From Moniliophthora roreri (Eukaryota; Basidiomycota; Agaricomycetes; Agaricales; Marasmiaceae), in the NCBI GenBank assembly GCA_001466705.2, contig LATX02000144.1:1-64000 (forward strand): a stretch of 64,000 nt of DNA. Direction: 5' to 3'. Within the stretch, counting starts at the first letter, position 1. Each line of letters opens with the position of its first letter. Shown piece after piece: positions 22,994-32,276 of this stretch. Under the pieces are notes generated by a model, which had not been told where the DNA came from, ran no database searches, and was given only the letters and a program-made list of their open reading frames with translations. The position numbers and the translations under genes are program-made.

Positions 22994-22994
22994 N
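22994..22994. other. Single-N assembly join
   Basis: The N follows a T10 run and precedes the point where similarity to 41810 begins. The breakpoint of the rearranged copy and the assembly join coincide. Confidence 0.95.
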
Positions 22995-25156
22995 CGTCCT
23001 CTGTCGGATTCGGACGCGTACATGTCGTCAATACCGCTCATTTCAGGTACATCGGTAATATGAGGGATGAACACGGTGCTTCGACTACCGGCAGAGGCAC
23101 TGCTGCTAGCTGAAGATGCAGTAGAGCGAGATTCAACAGATTGGATCGTACGAATAGATCCAGTAGGTGAACGAGAACGGGCAAATGATGGTGTAAGGGA
23201 TGGCGCTCGAGAGAGCGAGGGTGTCGGAGGGTTGTTGATAGCCTCCCTGTTTGAGCCCATGTTAACCAATATATATATATAAACAAGAATGAAAAAGACA
23301 TACCAGATACGACCGAGCCACCTCTGACGTTCCACAAGACTTTCGCAAGCCAATCTTTCAACTCCGTCTCCATAGACCATCCAGAAAGGTACCAGTGAGT
23401 GTACGAGTCCGTCCATGTCACTGATGCCATCTCTTGCATCTTGTTTTCAAGCAGCAATGGCTCCAACATCGTCTCTAGCCCGAGGATGGCTGAGAGTAAG
23501 AGCACTTTCCGCCGCCAAACAATTGATCGGATCAAGCTGAACGACAGCTCGGCCCATAGGCGCCCGTTCTCCAGCTGCAGTTGGAGCAAGCCACGACAAA
23601 AGTAACGTGTGTCGATACAGCGATGCCGTGCATTTCTGCCAGAGGAATGGAGGCGAAGTGTGTACATTGAGGTAGTACAAATAGAAAGCAAAAGACATGA
23701 GAAAAAAGAATAACAGATGACTACCAAAAAAGGGAACTCACCTTCTCGGTACCACCTCCGCCTAAAAATTTGCTCAGCTCACCAACATCGACGCCCAAAC
23801 CATTCGCGCTGGCGCCGCTTCTTCTGTCTTCTGGTTCACCAGAGCTGCGGCCGCTTGCTCTCCTGCGAAACAAAAATAAATCATCACCTTCGCCCGGTCG
23901 TGACGCAGGTTCAGATCTTTGACGCAAATGACGGCTTTCTTGTGTCGGAGACACACTTCCGCTAGAGACTGAGGTGCCTCTGGCGTGACTCTTGGTAGGA
24001 GTTCGCTCTTTCCAAAGAGCAGCAATGTTCCGGACACGAGATCGGACCCACAACGCCAACCGTCGAAAGATCATCCAACTGATACCAACAAGAAATCAAT
24101 CGCTGGGGCCCCCACGTTCGATACGTTCAATCTTGATTCCATAGCGTGAACAGTCGAAGGCCTTTAGCACTGGATCCCCTTCTCTCTCTCACTCTCCTGC
24201 GAGCAATACGCGTACATTCATTCGTGCTCGAAGTTATTCTTTCCCTGGCATGTCATCGTTATACCCGATATCCTAAACTTCATCGACATCGACGTCGGCG
24301 CATCATTTCATCTTATGTGCAGCCGAGTATGCAATCTTCTTTATGATCGCATTCACAGGATTCGAGGAAACATGACACGAGTCTTGGGGCTGCTACCTCC
24401 GGCAACTTATCGTGATATATCATATTCCGGCCCTTTCTCGCTCGCACATGAAACACACATTCATGCCTCCAGAATGATAGCCAAGTCCCTTGATGCGTTG
24501 CACACACACTCTCTAAACCCTATACTCCAGGAATACGAGGTGAAGGAGAGGTACAACTCTCAAACCTTCTATCTTCGATCCCCATATCGACTGCGCTCCG
24601 AGTCCCTAATCTTTGTAGCGCCCATAAATAAAAACGAATAGCTGGAGCTTCCCTTCCTTCTTCACCTAGGCAGGTGACCAAAATTGGGGCGAGTTCAATG
24701 ATCATAGAGCTCGAGGTACTCCTATAGTATCATTACATCTACCACCTACACCTTCTGAATTTGCTGCGGTGATGCTCCACTCTGTAGAAGCGAGGAGAAA
24801 GGCGTTAAGTGGTTCCCTTTATGGCATCATACTTTCTAGTTTTTGGCTCAGGGCACCGAGAGAAAACAAAGGATACGTTATCGTCGAATTAACAAGGACA
24901 GAGGCTCTAGAAAAGTTTGTCGGGAAGGACAAGGACACATTTTGTTGGCCTTGGGGGAACATGAGTCGATGAATGGGCACACACGTATAGGACAGTGACG
25001 ACCATCGCTGTGATGTTCCATTCCTTACTTCAAAAACTCATAGTTACATCATCAAACTGGTTCATTGCTAAATATTCATACACCGTCACTACGAAAACGA
25101 TTGAACAACAAGTCTGAAAGACAAATATTCCAACTATTTGACAGGTAAAACCCAAG

Positions 25157-25743
25157 TTATTCCCCTCGTGCCTCTTCAAACTCGAACGTCTGGGAATCAG
25201 CGCCCGGAATGCACTCCTGCACATTCATATCTATTGGCCGCAAAGTAGTCACCGACACACACTGAGGGTTGAAACCAATTGTCTTTATCGTACAGCCCGT
25301 TGCAGAACCAGCTTCACAATCGTTGCAAGCCACACTGAACTGTTGAGGACTAGAAATGAATGAGCTCAGGAGTTTCAACGTAGAGTGAGGACAGGGCACC
25401 TACAAGGCAGGACCGGGTGAAAATGGGGCCATTTCGAGGTTCTCGCCACTGCGAGTAAGAACAAGATTATCATCATCGGCATTTCTGGGCGAAGAAAGAC
25501 CAGAAGTCATCAAACGAGTAGCAGGGCTATTGAGAAAATGGCTCACGCGAGGACATAGCCTGGCCTGTCCTCCCGGACATGCCAAACAGCTGGCCATTTA
25601 GGGCCAATGACACGACCAATTTGAGAGTTATAGAGGGTCATCCGCTTCTCTCCAAAGTCCGGGTTGCATTGAGCATTAGCAACCATGGGAGTGACGGTGA
25701 AGAAGAGGTAAGCAGTAGCGAGGAAGACGTTGGTGAATTGCAT
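25157..25743 (-). CDS. Small secreted protein, copy 3 (156 aa)
   Basis: Exons 25743-25547, 25484-25404 and 25349-25157 (471 nt). The signal peptide is MQFTNVFLATAYLFFTVTPM, then VANAQC. The mature part begins NPDFGEKRMTLYNSQIGR and keeps the IGPKWPAVWHVREDRPGY block, an exon-2 variant with SGENLEMAPFSPGPA, and the Cys pattern CNDCEAGSATGC / NPQC / QECIPG. It lacks one residue in exon 1 and one in exon 2 relative to copy 2, both in frame. Intact. Confidence 0.85.
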
Positions 25744-25840
25744 TATGAAAATATTGCGAGAAATTTGAGTGTTGAATGAGGCGACGAAGACAGAAACAAA
25801 GATACGACTCTGTGAAGAAAGGCTTGATTTCGTCTGAGAC

Positions 25841-25846
25841 TTTATA
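25841..25846 (-). promoter_or_regulatory. TATA box of secreted-protein copy 3
   Basis: TATAAA on the minus strand about 100 bp upstream of the start, in the shared GCAGAGTATAAAGTC context. Confidence 0.7.
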
Positions 25847-26520
25847 CTCTGCAATTGAGGAGAGTACTGGCTGTCTGGAATGTCCTGGGGCTTGCGAACT
25901 CCCGAGTAGTACCATTGTTGAAACCTGAAAGAGTAAACTTCCTCCGTATTGTGTAGAGCGGATGCCCAGTCAGTAAATTTAGTAGTTCATTGGGATACTC
26001 TGACTTCATCTACCTACCATGTTCGTTCATTCTAGCTCTCCGGGAAGAGATCATATATATCAAATGGAGCTTGGAGCTTGACCCAGGATCACTGTCTGTT
26101 GAGCGCAAACACACAGCAATCAGAGAGCGCCAAAATCCTGGACAGAAACTTACTCAAGAGTTTCGTACCACTGCTTCTAGTCAGACCGTGGGTTTCTTTG
26201 AAAGTGCATATGATTTAATTCTTGAGTGTTAGGTGCGTGGGGCCCGGAAAAAGGGGGTATGTACGGAACGATGGTGGTGAATGAGTTCAAAAGAAGGTTC
26301 TTACGCCATGGGATGATCTTGCTCCGTTAAACCTGTTTGTCACAATTTGCCTGCTGTGGGTTAGTTCGACATCTGTTTCACTGGACGTCCTGAGCCAAGA
26401 ACAAACATCGGCAGAAGGCATGACACTGTAAAGGATACTGCTTAACGCTGTGGAACAGAAGAGCAAAAGATCCGTAATGTATAACCAGTCTTCTGTATAG
26501 TAAAGTAAAGCAACGTAAAT

Positions 26521-27600
26521 TACTCACCCTCAGCAAGACCGTGAGGTTCGAGGTCAAAATGGTCAACGTTTGCATCGTGTATATGAAGGAAAAATAGATA
26601 CCTTGAAATTCAACGCTCGAGCAATCGGTTGTGTAGCGAAATCGATGTGGAAGAACTGATGAAGCGGGATAAACCTTCGATTTGGTTAAATATTCTAGCA
26701 TTTCTGGACATCTTCAGCACACGGTCAGGATGATGAACGCCTTTCTCCTTGCTTCAGCGAAGCAGAGCATCGTCTCAGCGAGTTCGGGTTCACAGCAGCC
26801 AAATTCAACTTGATACTGTGAACGCTAGACGGGATGTCGGATAGCTGCTGCCTCTCGCTTTTGACTACCCGCCCAGTCCAGGTGTCAGGTCTAATCGATG
26901 GCATCCAATGACATTCAGTGGAAAACTGACGATCTCTAACCACGTCGCATAACGTTGAACGACATAGCATAACACCGTAAAGTCGGAATGTTTTGCGATG
27001 TTGTCCTTAGCTACCCAATGTATCCTGCACTGGTGTTCACAGGCATCACATTTCATCGGATAGTATTAGAAAACACGTATATTCCAACAAGTATTACTCT
27101 ATAATACATTGCAACTTAGAACACTATCGTAACCCAAGTTCGAAAAGTCGGGTAGACCCACCAAACACCGTCGTCATATACGCTGAAACCCTTTACCCTG
27201 CGTCCCACATCCCTTTGCCCCCACCCGCCCAGGGTACCATGGGTTTTGCATTGCATTAACATGTACGAAGGTAAGCGATACGAAATGAGTAAAGAGGAAA
27301 GTATGTAAACTCGTTGAGTATGGAGTGTCGAAGTCGCAGTGCGTGGTAGTGTTTCAGCGCAGTAGAAGGAAACGAAAACAGATACACATACCTTGTGAAC
27401 GTCCTCATCGACACTGACGGGACGGTAGTCGTATATTGAGTTTTTTCTTTCTAAAAAATCTGCTGCAGTTGTAGGAGACCCATCAGTACAGATAACGCGT
27501 GGAATACTGTGATAGCGCACCAGGGACCAAGCCCGTTAACCAGAACCCCTTACACCCAGACCAACTCATGTTCGAGCCATTGCGACTGCGTCTACATCAC
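26521..27600. repeat. Third copy of the 0.9-kb repeated segment, with an insertion
   Basis: Matches 15838-16756 and 16758-17660 but carries about 120 extra bases at roughly 26862-26985, between the parts reading ERQQLSD and KHSD on the minus strand. The insertion does not look like a transposon. It might be an intron that the other two copies lost, or a local insertion. Confidence 0.65.
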
Positions 27601-27774
27601 GGCAACTTCTTGCTGCCAGCTTCAGGAATGTTGGTGACGTGCTGACAAGTCTGGAATGGTGGTTGAGAAGAACGAGGGGAGAAGGTGGTGGTTGATAAGA
27701 AGGGGGAAACTCTCAGGGCAGGACCGTGGACGACCACCAAAATTACATTAAGAGAACAAGAGCAGTACGCCATC

Positions 27775-27917
27775 AGGGTCCGATGGCAATTACGAGTCCG
27801 TTTTCTGGTTAATCGATGATGAGAGCGAAGCAGAACGACGAGTCACGAAAGTCACAAAGCGAGCGAGACAAAACGATCTATCGACATCCGTCAGACCACA
27901 ACTTTCCCACCCATCTT
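27775..27917 (+). pseudogene. C-terminal coding fragment found only in unit 2
   Basis: Plus strand reads SGSDGNYESVFWLIDDESEA followed by a basic tail and a stop at the CATCTTAAG end. Composition and frame look protein-coding. No start or upstream exon is visible and unit 1 lacks it. Possibly the 3' end of a gene deleted in unit 1. Confidence 0.3.
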
Positions 27918-28229
27918 AAGTACAAGGAAAACGTTGGCGAAATTCTGCGCTCAAATCGATATCAAAGCTACGCGTACGGAGCCTAGCGTCCACAGATTCC
28001 CCATAGCACCTACTCCAATGAACATCTGCTCAAGCTGTATTCCAGATCCCAGTTTGAACTCGGGTTATGCTACGGTGCGTGAAATTGCTTCTCATTACTT
28101 CATATCATTTTCTGAAGAGTAAGCTTCAGATTCATGGACGAATCATGATTATGCATAATCCATCCGTGGATTGCTCGATCTCGATCTGCAGAGTCGAAGA
28201 AGACATCCATATAACACAGGGAAATCCGC

Positions 28230-28850
28230 AACAAAAGGACAATCCGCCGAATCTATTTCAAATATCTCTCCCTCTACCTGTCGATCTCATTCGTTCGCGA
28301 AACCCACCAAGTTCAACGCGATTAAACGTGATATACGTTTGATTGGCAAGATTGTCAACGGGAGGGTATTGGAAGGAAATGCAGTGAGGGTTTCGAGATT
28401 GGTTTCTTTCACGGAAGAAGGGTAAAGCAGGTGCGTTGATTCCCTCCGTCCTTTGGGTCTGATGGTATTAATTCTGTCTTCAAGCTTCAAATGTTGCTGC
28501 TGCTGCTTCTCGTACCAGTCTAGGTGCTCTGGCTGCGAAGCCAGTCCAGCAACGTCTGTTCGCCTGATGCGCGCTTCCGTCCACCAACCGAGCCATTTCT
28601 GTGTCGAATGCGGCTTTCCGAGTCAAGACAGCCATCGATGTATCGAAACCTAAAGCTACTACAAAAGAGGCTTCATCCAAGAGACGAGCACGATCACCCA
28701 GCCTTTCTACGTTCCCGCGTAAAAGGATCAGGTGGACCAATGAAAGTCCGGGTTAGAGAAGTTTCACGTCTTCGAGCAACGAATCGGATGAAGCAGAAGC
28801 AAAGACGTAAGACATGGGGCGGTAGTTACAGTTTCGTATTTGTTTTCTGA
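28230..28850 (+). pseudogene. Multicopy gene fragment (copy 2 of 3), frameshifted
   Basis: Counterpart of 18500-19107: KFNAIKRDIRLIGKIVNGRV, then AISVSNAAFRVKTAIDVSKP and KATTKEASSKRRARSPSLST. It has the same one-base shift at the first exon end as copy 1. Confidence 0.45.
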
Positions 28851-29485
28851 AACCTCAGATCATTTTCTTTCGCTTTATGTTAGGCGACTTCTCGCCATTT
28901 TCCACTCTGTTGTATGTATGCAATACTAGCTGCACAATAATCATGGTAACCTGAGGTTTCTTACCAGCTACAGCAGGCAAATTGCGACGAACAGGTTTAA
29001 GGGAGCGAGGTCACCCTATGGCGTAAGAACTTTCTTTTGAACTCATCCACCACCATCGTTCCATACATACCCCCTCTCTCCGAGCCCCACCCACCTACGA
29101 CTCTCATGAAATCATATGCACTTTGAAGCGAAACCACGGATCCGACTAGAGGCAATGGTACGAAACTCTTGAGTAAGTTTCTGTCCGGGATTTTGGCGTT
29201 TTTTGATTTGCCCTCAACAGACAGTGATATTGGGTCAAGCTCCAAGTTCGGTTCCACATATACAGTCTCTTCCTGCCAGAGAGCTGGAATGAGCGAACAA
29301 GGTGGATAGATGGAGTCAGTGTGCTCCCAAGAACCCTGTCATGTCGTCAGCTATTGAATTTACTGACTAGGTATCCGCTCCGCATAGCATAGGGAATTGT
29401 ACCCTTTCAGGCTTTGACAGTAGTGCTACTCGGAAATTCGCAAGCCCCGGGACGTTCCAGACAACCAGTACTCTCAATTGCAGAG

Positions 29486-29491
29486 TATAAA
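29486..29491 (+). promoter_or_regulatory. TATA box of secreted-protein copy 4
   Basis: TATAAA about 100 bp upstream of the ATG at 29589, in the context GCAGAGTATAAAATC. Confidence 0.7.
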
Positions 29492-29588
29492 ATCTCGGAC
29501 GAAATCAAGCCTCTCTTCACAGAGTCTCATCCTTGTTTCTGTCTTCATCGCCTCATTCAGCACTCACATTTTTCGCAACATTTTCATA

Positions 29589-30180
29589 ATGCAGTTCACC
29601 AACGTCTTCCTCGCTACTGCTTACCTCTTCTTCACCGTTGCTCCCATGGTTGCTCATGCTCAATGCAGCCCCGGAGACTTTAAAGGAAGGCGGATGGTCC
29701 TCCACAACTCTGAAATTGGTCGCATCATTGGCCCCAAGTGGCCAGCTGCTTGGCGTATCCGGGAGGACAGGCCAGGCTATGTCCTCGCGTGAGCCATTTT
29801 TTCGATAGCCATGCTACTCGTTTGATGACTTATAATCTTTCTTCACCCAGGAATGCCGATGAGGATAATCTTGTTCTTACTCGCAGTGGCGAGAACCTCG
29901 GAATGGCCCCATTTTCACCCAATCCTGACTTGTAGGTCTCCTGTCCTCACTCTGCGTTGAAGCTCCTGAGCGCTCATGTATCTTTAGTGATCAGAAGTTC
30001 AGTGTCGCTTGCGAAGATTGTCAAGCCACTTCTGCAACGGGCTGTACGATAGAGTCAATTGGCTTTAACCCTCAGTGTGTATCGGTGACTTTTTTGCGGC
30101 CGATAGATATGGGTTTGCAGCCGTGCAGTCCGGGCGATGATTCCCAGACGTTCGAGTTCAAAGAGGAACAAGAGGAGTAG
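29589..30180 (+). CDS. Small secreted protein, copy 4 (157 aa)
   Basis: Exons 29589-29788, 29851-29931 and 29988-30180 (474 nt). Signal peptide MQFTNVFLATAYLFFTVAPM, then VAHAQC. This is the most diverged copy: mature start SPGDFKGRRMVLHNSEIGR, third-exon start FDQKFSVACEDCQATSATGC, and LQPCSPGDD where the others have VQECIPGA. All six Cys and the intron positions are kept. Intact and probably expressed, judging from the conserved TATA region. Confidence 0.85.
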
Positions 30181-30659
30181 CTTAAGTTTTACCTGTTGAA
30201 TAGTTGGAATACTTGTCTTCCGGACTCGTTATTCGATCATGTTCGTAGTGACGGTGTATGGATTTTTAGCAGTGAACCAGTTTGATAATGTAACTATGAG
30301 CTCTTGAAGTAAGGAATGGAACGCCACAGTAATCGGTCATCACTGTTCTATACGTGTGTGCCCATTAGTCGACTCATGTTCCTCCAAGGCCAATAAAATG
30401 TGTCCTCGTCCTTCCCGTGAGAGCCTCATCCCTTGTTTTCTCTCGACGCTCTGAACTGAAAACTAGAAGGTATGATGCTGCAAAGGGAACCACTTAACGC
30501 CTTTCTCCTCGATGTGCGAGCGAAAAAGCGCCGGAATACGGTAAGTTGCCGGAGGTAGCAGCCACAAGTTTCCTCGAATCCTGTGAGCTCGATCATATCA
30601 TAAGAAAGATTACATACTCGGCTGCACAGAAGATGAAGTGATGCGTCGCCTCCAATCTT

Positions 30660-30925
30660 AAGCCCAAACTCAACATTTCCCCACCCTTCGTGCTCAACTT
30701 GGACTGCTTGCGACAGCTCTCGAAGATGAGCTTAGAAATCTGCAAAATGATCTGATGCAGAGCGTAGAAGCTCAGATTGATCTTAGGAAGAAGGTAGTCG
30801 TTTGGATGGAGAAGTGCGATTTGGTAGAAAATGAATGTTTGGAATATTCCAAGGCACTTGGGGGGAATATCAAGGCGAGGGGAAGTAGCGTCGGTGAACT
30901 GAGGAAGGAGAATATGTTACCAAGG
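30660..30925 (+). pseudogene. Relic of ase1 exon 1
   Basis: Plus strand reads AQLGLLATALEDELRNLQND, LMQSVEAQIDLRKK and GSSVGELRKEN, clearly matching the first exon of the intact ase1 gene on the opposite strand at 13213-12836. A small indel breaks the frame after LRKK, and there is no start codon and no downstream exon. It shows that the inverted half of unit 2 once extended over the 5' end of ase1. Confidence 0.9.
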
Positions 30926-30930
30926 AGTTG

Positions 30931-31410
30931 AGGCTTCCTTTGTGGTAGCTTTAGGTTTTGGCGCGTTTATAGCTGGTTCGACTTGGAGAGCCGCATTCCA
31001 CGCAGAAAACGTTCGATTAGTGGACAGAAGTAGCGTTATTAGGTGGTTGGACATTACTGGTGCTGGCTTCGCGATCGGGGCACCGTCGGTACGTTAGGCA
31101 GCAACAACACTTAAAAGCTTGAAGGCATAATCAATGTCATCGGACCCAAAAAATGATGGAAACCCACGCACCTGCCTTACTCTTCTTCGGTGAAGGAAGT
31201 AAATCCTTAAAAGCCCTCGCTGCATCTCCTTCCAATACCTTCTCGCTAACAATCTCGTCAATGGAACGTGTATCGCGTTTAATTGCGTTGAGCCTCGTCG
31301 CGGAACTTGCTCTATTGGGGGTAGGTGGTCGAAAATGTTGGGATCTGAGGCCGGACAGAGAAGGGGCTAGGAAATCGCAAGAAAGATTCGATACGATCAG
31401 CTCCGGATAG
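30931..31410 (-). pseudogene. Multicopy gene fragment (copy 3 of 3), inverted, with a better-preserved first exon
   Basis: Minus strand reads RLNAIKRDTRSIDEIVSEKV and ARAFKDLLPSPKKSKAG up to a GTGCGT donor. After an intron-like gap comes STNRTFSAWNAALQVEPAIN, then PKPKATTKEA. The uninterrupted DLLPSPKKSKAG end suggests this is the less damaged version of the fragments at 18500 and 28230. The downstream exon still contains stops in other frames. Confidence 0.4.
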
Positions 31411-32276
31411 AGGAAGAGACAAGTGCACTGGAGTTGGCGAGTTACTTGCTCTTGCCCTTTCCATTTCGGTTTCCTTGTTTTATGATGTAGCTTTAGTGCA
31501 TAGTAATTGTGACAGACCCAAACTGGGGAGAGAAGATAGAGTAAAGCTCCAAGATAGCCCTTATAAGATATTCCAAGCTTCAGTCGTGTTCACGACATAG
31601 TCATTGTTCCACCGGTGCGCATTCTTCTTGGCTCATTATTGCTAAATTGGATTGGACGAGGGCGACGGTAGTCCACGGATCGAGTAGATGGATTATATAT
31701 ATATTGTTAATCCTCAAAGTCAACAAGGGCGAAGCCTACGTCTCTTCAGAAAATCCCGCATACTAATGAGAATCCACTTTACGCACCACAGCACAACCCT
31801 CAGTTGAGAAAAATGTCACTGGAGTTGGGCACTGTAACTGGCTCGCTGGTCGGTGGAGAAGATTGAGCTAACCGTTGAGATCATTATCGTCTTCTGGGCA
31901 TCATATTCCATGTCAGAGAGAGTTGAGAGGCAAGGCCAGAGCGTGGAAAGTGGACAGCCATGGAATAAGCGCTCGCCCGTCAATTCTTCCGACGCTACGT
32001 CATATTCAACGCTCTGAAGAATGAAAGGAACTCTATTCAAATAGATGTGTAATTATACAGAGAAATGAACGACGCATATGCATAAAGATCATAGTAAAAT
32101 GTAATACCACAACAGATAGCATAAGAAACAAAACGAACGACGACGCATAGGACAACTGGCAAGGTAATAAGGTTAACAGTACATCACATTCGTATCCTGC
32201 ATTAAGCTCATCAGATAGATCGTAGCAGAAGTCCCAAGATATGAGTAATACAAGTCAAGCAAGAAGTGAAAGCAAA
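31411..32276. other. No supported gene; 3' flank of the giant gene
   Basis: Contains a 74-codon minus-strand frame (31816-32040) without recognisable features and an AT run near 31690. Probably the giant gene's 3' untranslated region plus spacer. Confidence 0.4.

Larger units (their letters stand above)
21071..24060 (-). pseudogene. Truncated, rearranged copy of the giant gene
   Basis: 21071-22211 matches about 39003-40164, and 22995-24045 matches about 41810-42865, both in the same orientation as the giant gene. The intervening 1.6 kb is missing and replaced by 22212-22993. The copy lacks the 5' exons, the 3' half, and about 20 bp at the acceptor of the PH-like exon (near 23680), so that exon could not be spliced as in the parent. 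Its longest frame (21168-22256) still reads TTSVPRTEYPSEPSSSSIS. Non-functional as a copy of the parent. Confidence 0.85.
24070..30655. repeat. Segmental duplication unit 2
   Basis: Direct counterpart of unit 1, in the order ase1-upstream-like sequence, secreted-protein copy 3 (minus), multicopy fragments, and inverted secreted-protein copy 4 (plus). Its inverted half runs further than that of unit 1 and reaches into ase1 exon 1 sequence at 30660. Indels relative to unit 1 are frequent, so this is not a very recent duplication. Confidence 0.85.

Noticed and set aside
14439..30180. Hydrophobin identity for the secreted proteins
   Set aside because: Hydrophobins have eight Cys with two CC pairs; here there are six Cys and no CC pair.
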